Shown here piece after piece: positions 9,419 through 17,772 of a stretch of DNA of 64,000 nt (positions are counted from its first letter, which is position 1; the number at the start of each line of letters is the position of its first letter). A program made the position numbers and the translations under genes. The notes beneath the pieces were generated by a model, which saw only the letters and a program-made list of their open reading frames with translations, made no database searches and was not told the origin of the DNA. This DNA is from Pseudomonas sp. Irchel s3f7 (GTDB taxonomy: Bacteria; Pseudomonadota; Gammaproteobacteria; Pseudomonadales; Pseudomonadaceae): positions 62,001 through 126,000 of the forward strand of contig NZ_FYDO01000015.1 in the NCBI RefSeq assembly GCF_900187615.1, in the 5' to 3' direction.

Positions 9419-10270
9419 TCACTGCGCCCCAAACATCACCGTCCAGTAAATCCCGCCGTCGCTTTTCGGATCGGTCGCATACGCCGCACCCAACTCGCGA
9501 AACTGCGGATTCATCAGGTTGGCGCAATGACCGGCGCTGGCCAACCAGCCATCGACCACCTTGCGCACGCTGTCTTGCCCGGCAGCGATGTTTTCGCCGA
9601 TTTGCTGAAAGTCATAGCCCGCCAGTTCTGCGCGATCGCCCGGTGTGCGGCCGTCGCGATCCCTGTGGTCAAAGTAGTTGTTGTTGGCCATGGACCGCGA
9701 GTGGGTCTCGGCGGCCGCCGCCAGTGTGGCGTTCCAGGTCAGCGGTGTGGTGGCCGCAAAGGATTGCGTGCCGCACTGGGTGGGGCGGGAGCGGGCTGTG
9801 TTGAGTTCGGCCAGCAGTTTCTGGCCTTCGGTTTGCCAGTCGCCCAGGCGTCCGCTCAACAGAGGGCGCGCCAGGGTAATGCGCCATTCACGGTCCTGGC
9901 GGCTGATGCCGACATCGACGAATTGCGGGTCCAGCACGATCTGGCAAAAACTTTCCTGGATGGCTTTCATGGCCGACGGCGCATCACGCGGCCCGGTCAG
10001 GCTGATCGCCTGCACGTTCTTCATCGGATAACCGGCCGAGGCCATGGCCTGCTGCAGATTGCCGACGCTGGTGGCGGACAGCACCAGGCGTGGATCGGCG
10101 GACAGTGGCGGCAATTCCGACGAGGCCTGGCCGGCACAGCGCTGCGGTTGGCTGCGGTACTGGTTGATCGCTTCAATCAACTGCGACTCGTCGCTGGCCA
10201 CCGCTGAGGCGGCGAACACCAGGCCCAGTGACAAACCGGCAAAACGCAGCGCGGATGAAATCAAACGCAT
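9419..10270 (-). CDS. Secreted CAP/SCP-domain protein with two CAP-like halves
   Basis: 283 residues starting MRLISSALRFAGLSLGLVFA, a signal peptide with cleavage near AVA-SDES. ATG 10270 has a good AAGGGG ribosome site and was preferred over longer in-frame starts. The C-terminal half (about 150-283) is a CAP domain: LLAELNTARS, the HSRSMANNNYFDH helix, GENIAAGQ and WLASAGHCANLMNP. The N-terminal half repeats the pattern in weaker form: LIEAINQYRSQPQRC aligns with LLAELNTARSRPTQC, and FVDVGISRQDREWRIT with the end of the second copy. CAP proteins are extracytoplasmic with varied roles. The function here is unknown. Confidence 0.82.
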   Translation of the reverse strand: MRLISSALRFAGLSLGLVFAASAVASDESQLIEAINQYRSQPQRCAGQASSELPPLSADPRLVLSATSVGNLQQAMASAGYPMKNVQAISLTGPRDAPSAMKAIQESFCQIVLDPQFVDVGISRQDREWRITLARPLLSGRLGDWQTEGQKLLAELNTARSRPTQCGTQSFAATTPLTWNATLAAAAETHSRSMANNNYFDHRDRDGRTPGDRAELAGYDFQQIGENIAAGQDSVRKVVDGWLASAGHCANLMNPQFRELGAAYATDPKSDGGIYWTVMFGAQ

Positions 10271-10413
10271 GGGAATCCCCTTTGAACTGACTGCGCCCAT
10301 GATGCGCGAAGTTACCCTCTTCAGGGCAACGGATTTTCCAAGTGTAGTGGGGTCAGGTGCAATCATTTCACTACTACACTGAAGCGACATCGCCCACAGG
10401 GTTGCGCCCATCC

Positions 10414-10724
10414 ATGCGCCGTCACTGGATCGCCGCTTGCCTTGCCATCACACTGCTCGCCAGTCCTGTACTTGCCAAACCAAAAATTGCCAGTTCTCCT
10501 GGTGGTGCGATGGGCGCTCCGACTCGGTACAGGAAGAGGTGCCTTACGCGATGGCCAAGGAAATCGCGCGCAAGGCGCTGAACAAGCAACTGCCGGATCG
10601 CACAAAAGGCGCGCTGTACTTTCATGACCGCACGGTGAAGCCGGATTGGGCCAGGAAATACACCAACACCGCGAACATCGGTTTGTTCAAGTTTTACAAG
10701 CCAAAGGGCGGGGATGCGAAGTAG
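10414..10724 (+). pseudogene. Remnant of SleB-type cell wall hydrolase (internal deletion plus frameshift)
   Basis: The 5' part (from ATG 10414) encodes a signal peptide, MRRHWIAACLAITLLASPV, ending at AKPK. A different frame, entered near 10480, carries the C-terminal half of a SleB/CwlJ-type hydrolase: NCQFSWWCDGRSD, then KGALYFHDRTVKPDWARK and an FYKPKGG end. Intact Pseudomonas homologues have roughly 100 more residues between these parts, including the ARTxYxEA block with the catalytic glutamate, which is missing here. The two halves are fused out of frame around CCAAAAATTG. The gene is almost certainly non-functional. Confidence 0.75.
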
Positions 10725-10768
10725 TACTGTTCGACGGACTCGTTGACCCGGCTCATGGCATACCTCCG

Positions 10769-10819
10769 GGTCAAGTGTCAGGGGCGTTGGCCTTCAGGTG
10801 CCGCGGCCCACACTTGACC
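10769..10819. terminator. Inverted repeat downstream of the aldehyde dehydrogenase gene
   Basis: GGTCAAGTGT (10769-10778) and ACACTTGACC (10810-10819) are perfectly complementary and lie directly after the stop of the minus-strand aldehyde dehydrogenase gene. The 31-base interior can also pair in part. It is probably the operon terminator, though no clear T-run follows. Confidence 0.45.
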
Positions 10820-10822
10820 TGT

Positions 10823-12295
10823 TTACTTCAAATACCACCCCCACGGCTGGTCGCTGATGTACTCGGTCACCTGCTTGACCTCCAGGTAGTTGTGCAGCCC
10901 CCATTGCCCCAGTTCCCGGCCGATGCCGCTGTGTTTCATGCCGCCCCAAGGCGCTTCGACGAAGGTCGGTTGCGAGCAGTTGACCCAGACGATCCCGGCG
11001 CGCAGCTGGTTGGCGACGCGTGCAGTGCGCTGCAAATCCGCGCTCATCACTGCGCCGGCGAGGCCGAAGCGGCTGGCGTTGGCCATTTGCACCGCTTGTT
11101 CTTCGGTCTTGAAGCGCTTGATGCACAGCACCGGCCCGAACACTTCTTCACGCCACAAAATGCTGCTGTGGCCGGGTTCGTCGAAGATGGCCGGTTCGAT
11201 GAAGTAACCCTCGGACAGATGCGCCGGTCGCCGCCCACCCGTGAGCAAACGGGCGCCACTGGCCAAGCCCTGATCGATGAAACCGAGCACCTTGTCGTAC
11301 TGGCCCTGGCTCACCAGCGGACCCAGCAGCACACCGGGCTGCATGCCAGGACCAATGCTGATCTTGCGGGTTTCCTCAACCAACCGTTCGATCAGGCGCG
11401 GGGCGATGGATTCTTGAACCAGCAAGCGTGACGTGGCGCTGCACACCTGGCCCTGGTTCCAGAAAATCCCGAACAGAATCCATTCCACGGCGGCGTCGAC
11501 ATCGGCGTCATCGAACACAATGAAGGCCGACTTTCCGCCCAATTCCAGGCTGATGTTCTTGATGTCCCGCGCCGCCGCCGACATGATTTTCGCCCCGGTG
11601 GGCACGCTGCCGGTAAAGGCCAGTTTGTCCACGCCGGGGTGTTCGGTGAGCGGGCTGCCGGCTTCGGCGCCGAGGCCGGTGACGACGTTCAGCACCCCGG
11701 CGGGCAAGCCGATACGGTCGGCGGCGGCGGCCAGTTCCAGCGCAGTCAGCGGTGTCAGCTCCGACGGTTTCAACACCACGGTGGTACCGGCGGCCAATGC
11801 CGGCGCGACCTTCCAGGCGGCCATCAGCAGCGGGTAATTCCAGGGAATGATTTGCCCGGCGACGCCAATCGGTTCATGGCGGATGCGGCAGCGAAAACGC
11901 GCGTCCGGCAGGGCCAGCGGCTGGTCCTGTTGTTGGTCCAGGTCACGGGCCAAACCGGCGTAATAACGAAAGCAACCAATCGCATCGCCAATGTCCCACT
12001 GCGCTTCGGGCAAGGGCTTGCCGTTGTCACGCACTTCCAGTTCCGCCAGCGCCTGCTGGCCGCTTTCCAATTCATCGGCCAACGCTTCCAGCCACTGTGC
12101 GCGCTCGGCGCCGCGGGTCTGGCCCCAGCCATTGTCGAAGGCACGACGGGCCGCACGCACGGCATGGTCGACGTCTTCTTCAGTGCCTGCCGCGACCCGG
12201 TGGAACACCTGCTCGGTGGCCGGATCGATCACGTCCAGATAACCGCCCAGATCCGGGCTGACCCATTCGCCGTTGATGTAGAGCTGATCACGCAT
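10823..12295 (-). CDS. NAD-dependent aldehyde dehydrogenase (betaine/aminobutyraldehyde dehydrogenase type)
   Basis: 490 residues of the classic ALDH superfamily: PWNYPLLMAAWKVAPALAAG, the cofactor-site FTGSVPTGAKI, the general-base motif LELGGKS, the catalytic cysteine in NQGQVCSATSRLL, and EEVFGPVLCIKRF. It oxidises an aldehyde to its acid. Its start overlaps the end of the permease gene by 8 bases, so it is the last gene of the ABC importer operon. That context suggests an amino-aldehyde derived from an imported polyamine or quaternary amine. Substrate choice between gamma-aminobutyraldehyde and betaine aldehyde is inference. Confidence 0.87.
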   Translation of the reverse strand: MRDQLYINGEWVSPDLGGYLDVIDPATEQVFHRVAAGTEEDVDHAVRAARRAFDNGWGQTRGAERAQWLEALADELESGQQALAELEVRDNGKPLPEAQWDIGDAIGCFRYYAGLARDLDQQQDQPLALPDARFRCRIRHEPIGVAGQIIPWNYPLLMAAWKVAPALAAGTTVVLKPSELTPLTALELAAAADRIGLPAGVLNVVTGLGAEAGSPLTEHPGVDKLAFTGSVPTGAKIMSAAARDIKNISLELGGKSAFIVFDDADVDAAVEWILFGIFWNQGQVCSATSRLLVQESIAPRLIERLVEETRKISIGPGMQPGVLLGPLVSQGQYDKVLGFIDQGLASGARLLTGGRRPAHLSEGYFIEPAIFDEPGHSSILWREEVFGPVLCIKRFKTEEQAVQMANASRFGLAGAVMSADLQRTARVANQLRAGIVWVNCSQPTFVEAPWGGMKHSGIGRELGQWGLHNYLEVKQVTEYISDQPWGWYLK

Positions 12296-13115
12296 GGTTC
12301 GACTCCTGAACGCCGGTGCGGCGGTTTTGCAGATGGCGGGAAGTAAACAGCAGGGCCAGCGACACGCAGATGATCACCGTCGAAATGGCGTTGATCTCTG
12401 GCGTCACGCCACGGCGGATGGAAGAAAAGATGTAGATCGGCAACGTCGTTTCGGAACCGGCGACGAAAAACGCGATGATGAAATCGTCGAAGCTGAAGGT
12501 GAAGGCCAGCAGGAACCCGGCCATGATCGCCGGACTGATCTGCGGCAGCGTCACCCGCCAGAAGGTGTCCATCGGCGGAGCGTAGAGGTCCGCCGAGGCT
12601 TCGAGCAAGGCCTTGTCCAGCGAGTCGACGCGACTGCGCACGATCACCATCACCAGCGCCATGGTGAACAACGAATGCGCGGCGATCACCGTAAAGAACC
12701 CCATGTTCAGCTTCGGCACCGTCGGCAACCAACTCGCCAGCAACGGGTTGATCAGGTCGAACAGGCTGATGAAGGCGATCAACGTCGAGATGCCGATGAC
12801 GATGCCGGGCACGATGATCGCGCAATAGGTCAACGCATCGAACAGCAGGCGCACTTTGGGGCCACAGCGCTGCAAGCCGAACACCGCCAGGGTGCCGAAC
12901 AGCGTGGCGATCACCGCCGAGCTAAAGGCAATCAGCGCGCTGTTACCCAGGGCTTCCATGATGAACGGGTTGCCGAATGCGGTGCCGAACCATTGCACCG
13001 AGCAGCACTGGAACGCCAAACCACTGCGCCCGGCGTTGAAGCTGAACAGCACGATCAAGGCAATCGGCGCGTAGAGGAACAGGTACAGCGAGGTTGAATA
13101 GCTGCGCAGCCACAT
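12288..13115 (-). CDS. ABC transporter permease, PotC/PotI type
   Basis: 275-residue inner-membrane protein with about six membrane segments and the permease-ATPase contact loop LLEASADLYAPPMDTFWRVTLPQISPAI (EAA motif). It is the second permease of a polyamine-type importer. The start at 13115 was chosen over 13130 because GGAGG lies 8 bases before it. This start overlaps the TGTGACATG junction with the previous permease, indicating translational coupling. Confidence 0.9.
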   Translation of the reverse strand: MWLRSYSTSLYLFLYAPIALIVLFSFNAGRSGLAFQCCSVQWFGTAFGNPFIMEALGNSALIAFSSAVIATLFGTLAVFGLQRCGPKVRLLFDALTYCAIIVPGIVIGISTLIAFISLFDLINPLLASWLPTVPKLNMGFFTVIAAHSLFTMALVMVIVRSRVDSLDKALLEASADLYAPPMDTFWRVTLPQISPAIMAGFLLAFTFSFDDFIIAFFVAGSETTLPIYIFSSIRRGVTPEINAISTVIICVSLALLFTSRHLQNRRTGVQESNHA

Positions 13116-13116
13116 G

Positions 13117-14034
13117 TCACAGGCCTCCATCGGCAGGGCGGCCGCCGTAGCGCGCCACCAGTTTCAAGTACACGCCGATGATCAGCAGCATCATCGCCAC
13201 CAACGTCATGGCCAGCGCACTGCCGAACGGCCAGTTGCGCGATTGCAGGAACAGGTCGACCAGCGCGTTGCCGACAAAGAACACCTTGCCGCCGCCGAGA
13301 ATGGCCGGGATCAGGAACTCGCCCATTAACAGGATGAACACCAGCATCACCCCGGTGATGATCCCCGGCGCAGACAACGGCAAAGTGATGCGGCGAAAGC
13401 TTTCGAAGGCACTGGCGCCCAGGTCCGCCGAGGCTTCGAGCAGGCGCTTGTCGAGTTTTTCCAGGCTGACGTAAATCGGGAACACCATCAGCGGCAGGTA
13501 GCCATAGACGATGCCGATCAGCACCGCCCACGGCGTGTTGATCAACCGCACATCTTCAAGGCCCAAACTGGCCAGCAGCGCCGGAATGCCCTTGCCGCTG
13601 AGGATGAAAATCCAGGCGTAGGTGCGGATCAGGAAACTGGTCCAGAACGGCACAATCACCAACGTTAGCAACAGCGAGCGGTTCCTCGTGACCTTGACCG
13701 CCAGAAAATACGCCAGCGGATACGCCGCCACCAGGCACACCAGCGTGCCCAGTGGCGCCAGCATCAGCGTGTTGCTGAACGCCGCGCCGCGCGAGCCGAG
13801 GTTCAGGTAGTTGGCCAACGTGAAGCCACCGGCGTAACCGCCCACGGCACTGCGCTCGCCGAAACTGAAGACCAGAATGATCACCAGCGGCATCAACAAC
13901 AGCAGCAGGAACCACAGGGTCGAAGGCAAGAGCATCAGCAGCGTGATGCGCCGGCCGAGGCTGCGCCGTTGGCGTACCTCGACCGACAGGGCGAGGCCCG
14001 GCTGCACCGTTTGCGGGTGGGCGGCGGCATTCAT
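13117..14034 (-). CDS. ABC transporter permease, PotB/PotH type
   Basis: 305 residues with a basic cytoplasmic N-terminus, a first membrane helix (ITLLMLLPSTLWFLLLLLM) and the EAA loop LLEASADLGASAFESFRRITLPLSAPGI. It is the first permease subunit of the importer. ATG 14034 has a GAGGAG ribosome site and was preferred over an in-frame ATG at 14055. It sits between the binding protein and the second permease with almost no spacing, as expected for one operon. Confidence 0.9.
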   Translation of the reverse strand: MNAAAHPQTVQPGLALSVEVRQRRSLGRRITLLMLLPSTLWFLLLLLMPLVIILVFSFGERSAVGGYAGGFTLANYLNLGSRGAAFSNTLMLAPLGTLVCLVAAYPLAYFLAVKVTRNRSLLLTLVIVPFWTSFLIRTYAWIFILSGKGIPALLASLGLEDVRLINTPWAVLIGIVYGYLPLMVFPIYVSLEKLDKRLLEASADLGASAFESFRRITLPLSAPGIITGVMLVFILLMGEFLIPAILGGGKVFFVGNALVDLFLQSRNWPFGSALAMTLVAMMLLIIGVYLKLVARYGGRPADGGL

Positions 14035-14065
14035 GGGTGACTCCTCATTGGCCATGGCTAGACGA

Positions 14066-15208
14066 TCAGGCGGACTTGAAGCGCGCCATCAGTTCGGCAC
14101 GCGCCGGGCTGGTCAGCGTCGCGGCGGCACCGAACTCCAACGGGCTCAGGGCCTCGGCGGCCGGGTACATGATCGGATCGTCGAGCATCGCCACAGGCAG
14201 CAGCGCATCGACACGCTTATCGCCGCTCGGGTAACCGTGGCTCAGCACTTCCAGCTTGTTGTGCTGCGGGTCGAGCAGGTAATTGATGAAGGCGTAGGCG
14301 GCGTCCTTGTGCTCCGAACTTTTCGGAATCGCGAAAAAGTCGCTCCACAACTCGCCACCTTCCTTGCCCAGTTCGAACTGCATTTGCGCGTTGTCGCGGT
14401 GCAGTTGCGAGGCATCGCCGGTCCACGACATCGCCAGCCAGGCATCGCCGCTGCGCATCGACGGCTGAATGTCGGAGTTGATCGCGAACAGGTGCGGCTT
14501 GACGTCGATCAGCAGTTTTTCCGCGTCGGCCAGTTCTTTAGGGTCCAGGGAGTTGAAGCTGTAGCCGAAGCTTTTCAGCGCGTTGCCGATGGCGGTCAAC
14601 TGGTAATCGTGAACGATCGTGCGACCACTGGCCGGGCCTCGGGCGGCGGCCCAGAACTCCTTCCAGCTGGTGGGGCCGTTTTTCAGTTTGCCGGTGTCGT
14701 AGAGCATGCCGGTGGTGCCCCAGTTCTTCGGCACCGCGTAGACCTTGCCGTCTACGGTGCCCTGGGCCATGAATTTCTGCTGGAACGCCGAAGCGTCGAA
14801 ATTGGGAATGCGCGACAGGTCCAGCGGCTCGATCAGCCCCAGGCCGACGTAGGTGCTGATGGTGTAGTTGGTCGGCACCAGCACGTCCCAGCCACTGCCA
14901 CCGGCCTGCAATTTGGCGAGCATTTCTTCGTTGGAGCCGAACACACTCATCGACACCCGGGCGCCGGTGGTCTTGCTGAACGCGTCGAGGTTTTCCTGAC
15001 TGTGGTAGTTCGGCCAGGTCGCCAGCGCCAGGCGATCCCCCAGTTTGCCTTGCTCGGCGGCCTCGGCGGTGGAAGTCAGCAGGCCGGGCATGTTGGTGGC
15101 GACCACGGCGGCGGCGATACCCAGGCCGGTGCGGCCAAGGAACTCGCGGCGGCTGATCGAGCCGTTCTGCCAGCTGCGCAGGGTTTTTATAAAAGTCTTC
15201 TGGTCCAT
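14066..15208 (-). CDS. Extracellular solute-binding protein, PotD/PotF type, Tat-exported
   Basis: 380-residue periplasmic binding protein of the spermidine/putrescine family. The N-terminus contains SRREFLGRTGLGIAAAVVA, a twin-arginine export signal, cleaved near AEAAEQ. Family blocks include LATWPNYHSQENLDAFSKTTG, WDVLVPTNYTISTYV and YAFINYLLDPQHN. It captures the substrate for the two permeases and the ATPase encoded around it. Many ABC binding proteins use Sec rather than Tat, so the Tat signal is notable but not unique. The ligand, polyamine or related cation, is inferred from family. Confidence 0.9.
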   Translation of the reverse strand: MDQKTFIKTLRSWQNGSISRREFLGRTGLGIAAAVVATNMPGLLTSTAEAAEQGKLGDRLALATWPNYHSQENLDAFSKTTGARVSMSVFGSNEEMLAKLQAGGSGWDVLVPTNYTISTYVGLGLIEPLDLSRIPNFDASAFQQKFMAQGTVDGKVYAVPKNWGTTGMLYDTGKLKNGPTSWKEFWAAARGPASGRTIVHDYQLTAIGNALKSFGYSFNSLDPKELADAEKLLIDVKPHLFAINSDIQPSMRSGDAWLAMSWTGDASQLHRDNAQMQFELGKEGGELWSDFFAIPKSSEHKDAAYAFINYLLDPQHNKLEVLSHGYPSGDKRVDALLPVAMLDDPIMYPAAEALSPLEFGAAATLTSPARAELMARFKSA

Positions 15209-15247
15209 AGCACGCTCCACATCCGGTTGATGAAACGAATCGATGAT

Positions 15248-16363
15248 TTACAACGCCATGGCCAGGCCATTGGCGTGATCCCAGCCGACGCGCACTGCCG
15301 CGCCGTGTTCGAATGCATTGGCGCCGTGATCCTGCTGGCGCGGTACCCGCACGCAGACCACGCCGAAGGCCTGGGTGCGTACGCGGTATTCGGTGGAGTT
15401 GCCCAGGTAGATGCGGTCCTCGACGGACCCTTGCAGCTTCACTTCCCGGGTCATTTCGGCGTTGGCGCTGGCGATGCTGATCAACTCCGGGCGCACGGCG
15501 ATGCAACCCGCGGCATTAGCGCTCAGGCCTTTGCCGGTGGGCGTCAGTGGGCTGGTCAGTTCCAGCCCTTGCTCGGTGCGCAGGACGACGGAGTTGCCGT
15601 TTAGCTGGCGCACGGTGCCGTCGAACAGGTTGGATTCGCCGATAAAGTCAGCCACGTAGCGACTGGCCGGGGCTTCGTAGAGTTGTTCCGGCGTGGCGGT
15701 CTGGATGATCGAGCCGTTGTGCATCACGCTAATACTGTCGCTCATCGACAGGGCTTCTTCCTGGTCGTGGGTAACCAGCACGAAGGTGATGCCGACCTCG
15801 CGTTGCAGGCGCAGCAGTTCCGATTGCATCTCCTTGCGCAGCTTGCGATCCAGCGCGGCCAGCGGCTCGTCGAGCAGCAACACGGTCGGCTTGTTGACCA
15901 AAGCGCGGGCGAGGGCGACACGCTGTTGCTGGCCGCCGGACAGTTCACTCGGCTTACGCTGGCCAAAGCCACTGAGGCGCACCATCTCCAACGCTTCATC
16001 AGCCATGCGCAGTTGCTGTTTTTTGTCCGGACGTGGATTGCGATAACGCAGGCCGTAGGCAATGTTTTGTGCCACGGTCAGATGCGGAAACAGCGCGTAA
16101 TGCTGGAACACCATATTCACCGGTCGCTCGAACGCCGGCACACCGGCCACGCTTTTACCGGCCAAACGGACTTCGCCGCTGGTGGGTTGTTCGAAACCGG
16201 CAATCATGCGCAGGGTAGTGGTCTTGCCACAGCCCGAACCACCCAGGAAGGAATGAAACGAACCACGCCGCACCGCAAAATCCAGACCGCTGACGGCCTG
16301 TACCTCGCCATAGCGTTTGACCACATTGCAGAATTCGATATCGCTTGGCGGGGTGTCGTTCAC
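15248..16363 (-). CDS. ABC transporter ATP-binding protein, PotA type
   Basis: 371 residues: nucleotide-binding domain with Walker A GGSGCGKTTT (second residue Gly where Pro is usual), Q-loop FQHYALFPHLTV, signature LSGGQQQRVALARAL, Walker B LLLDEPLAALD and switch THDQEEAL, then a C-terminal TOBE domain (about 280-370). It powers the importer. The start is a GTG at 16361-16363 with an AGGGAG ribosome site. It is the first gene of the five-gene operon ATPase, binding protein, two permeases, aldehyde dehydrogenase. Confidence 0.92.
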   Translation of the reverse strand: MNDTPPSDIEFCNVVKRYGEVQAVSGLDFAVRRGSFHSFLGGSGCGKTTTLRMIAGFEQPTSGEVRLAGKSVAGVPAFERPVNMVFQHYALFPHLTVAQNIAYGLRYRNPRPDKKQQLRMADEALEMVRLSGFGQRKPSELSGGQQQRVALARALVNKPTVLLLDEPLAALDRKLRKEMQSELLRLQREVGITFVLVTHDQEEALSMSDSISVMHNGSIIQTATPEQLYEAPASRYVADFIGESNLFDGTVRQLNGNSVVLRTEQGLELTSPLTPTGKGLSANAAGCIAVRPELISIASANAEMTREVKLQGSVEDRIYLGNSTEYRVRTQAFGVVCVRVPRQQDHGANAFEHGAAVRVGWDHANGLAMAL

Positions 16364-16465
16364 GGTCAGGCTCCCTTGCAGTGATCAATCAGTGCGTCGG
16401 GGACCAAATTAGCAATCGGGGTTTTGCGGTGTATATATCCCTTGGGGGATAGGAAGAGCACTTGG

Positions 16466-16882
16466 CTATTTGAGCAACCGAGTGTCCAGCCCAAAGCGCT
16501 CCTGCGAAACAAGCTTGAAATGATTCGCGGCCAGATCACAACTCACCAGCAGGTTCCACGAACGGCGTGTAACCGCAGACGGAATGAGCCAGTTTGGGTT
16601 TGGCACATCTTCGGGTTGAACAACTTTTATGAAATTCGAATCCATTACTTCGAAACATGTCTGCACATGAGGGACGCTATCCAGCGTACCGAAGCCGGTG
16701 TGGGTGGCCACTTCCAGAATGGCAGTCGCCGGGTCGGCCGAAGCGTAAATTACCCGGCGGCCGGGAGGATTCCATCGGCCCCCGGATTGTTGTGCGCCTA
16801 TGCCACTGCTCCATGTGTCCTTGAAGACTTCACGGTCAAGGCGCCAAGCGTGCCAAGTCCCATCCCAGGGCAAAGGATTCAT
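16466..16882 (-). CDS. RES-domain toxin of a RES/Xre toxin-antitoxin pair
   Basis: 138 residues. The RES family signature residues are visible: Arg14 in AWRL, the GGRWNPPG block at 34-41, VIYAS at 44-48 and Glu57 in ILEVAT. RES toxins degrade NAD+ and stop growth. The ATG overlaps the antitoxin stop by 4 bases (ATGA), the usual coupled arrangement with the antitoxin first. A second in-frame start is not needed. The toxin looks intact. Confidence 0.88.
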   Translation of the reverse strand: MNPLPWDGTWHAWRLDREVFKDTWSSGIGAQQSGGRWNPPGRRVIYASADPATAILEVATHTGFGTLDSVPHVQTCFEVMDSNFIKVVQPEDVPNPNWLIPSAVTRRSWNLLVSCDLAANHFKLVSQERFGLDTRLLK

Positions 16883-17292
16883 TGATAAACCCCGTGTTCA
16901 ATCCGGGTCAAATAGTCGTCTACCACCTGGAAGCCCAGTGGGTTGTCGATCAATTCCAGTGGCGTATGCCCCTCCAGGTACTTGCACGGTTTCTGCAGCC
17001 AGTTCTCAGCCAACTGTAGATTGCCAAACACATTGGTGGCGTGCTCCAGCGATTGAGCATATTGATAGGCGATTGTGCTTTGTTGCTGGTTCAGTCGCAC
17101 CGGTTCTGTCTCCTTTGCCAAGCGTTGTACTGTCCTGACGGACTTCCCTGTGATGCGCTCGACAAGGCCGTGCCCCATGTACAGTTCCGAAGCAGAAAGC
17201 ATCTCCCTCACGTCGCTCAGATCGAAGCCTTCTTGCGTGTATTTGATGATCAACATGCGCGTGTCACCCTTCACCAGCACTAGGCTAGCCAA
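16879..17292 (-). CDS. Xre/MbcA/ParS-type antitoxin (DUF2384 family)
   Basis: 137 residues ending in a typical MbcA/ParS/Xre toxin-binding domain: AQSLEHATNVFGNLQLAENWL and the GHTPLELIDNPLGFQVVDDYL block. The N-terminal half (YMGHGLVERITGKSVRTVQRLAK) is the likely Xre-like DNA-binding part. It neutralises the RES toxin and probably represses its own promoter. The best start is either TTG 17292, with AGGAACGA before it, or ATG 17256. Confidence 0.86.
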   Translation of the reverse strand: MASLVLVKGDTRMLIIKYTQEGFDLSDVREMLSASELYMGHGLVERITGKSVRTVQRLAKETEPVRLNQQQSTIAYQYAQSLEHATNVFGNLQLAENWLQKPCKYLEGHTPLELIDNPLGFQVVDDYLTRIEHGVYQ

Positions 17293-17638
17293 TCGTTCCT
17301 ACCTGCCTGGAACAGCTACATTAACCTTCGAACTTCCGACGGCAAACCCTAAAAACATGTCGGAAATTTCCCGTGCTTTCATCGCTTTTTAAACGCCAAA
17401 AGGGCAGTCCAGTCGGGTGTATAAGCGTTGGCGTTTATTTGCCGTCAGCGTTACTTCATGAAAGCTACAGCGCCTTGCGTCATTGCCTACAGGTACGCCA
17501 GAATCCGCCGGCTTGTGCGCCTGGTGCCCGGGTTTTATCGTTTGCTCGCCGCTGTAAAAAAACAGCGATCGGGTTTGGTAGACCCGTAGCATTGGCGCAT
17601 AGCGTCACCTTTAATCGTCCTTTTTTGGACGGAATTTT

Positions 17639-17728
17639 ATGGTGGCCATGCGCAGGGCTCCTCCGGGGGCGCCGGTTCCAATGCCCGGTCTACCAACCTT
17701 CGTATGGTCGCCACCCTTCGTTTGGTAG
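17639..17728 (+). CDS. Possible 29-residue proline-rich leader peptide upstream of the DUF6124 gene
   Basis: The 480-base stretch 17293-17772 has no ordinary gene. Within it, ATG 17639 preceded by GGACGGAATTTT opens a short frame that stops at TAG 17726-17728, 44 bases before the DUF6124 start. The peptide starts MVAMRRAPPGAPVPMPGLP and ends SPPFVW. The DNA over its 3' end can fold (CTACCAA at about 17690 with TTGGTAG at about 17722). A second hairpin-like palindrome, CGCTGT-A-run-ACAGCG, lies near 17550-17568. Translation of proline-rich codons next to a folding segment suggests an attenuator-like leader, but this is inference. Confidence 0.35.
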   Translation: MVAMRRAPPGAPVPMPGLPTFVWSPPFVW

Positions 17729-17772
17729 CGAGGTGGTGATGGCTCCTTTTCGATAGCATTGGAGTTTCATCT

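Noticed and set aside
17373-17756. A 127-codon plus-strand frame upstream of the DUF6124 gene
   Set aside because: Composition is not protein-like, there is no ribosome site, and it conflicts with the short leader frame and folding segments.
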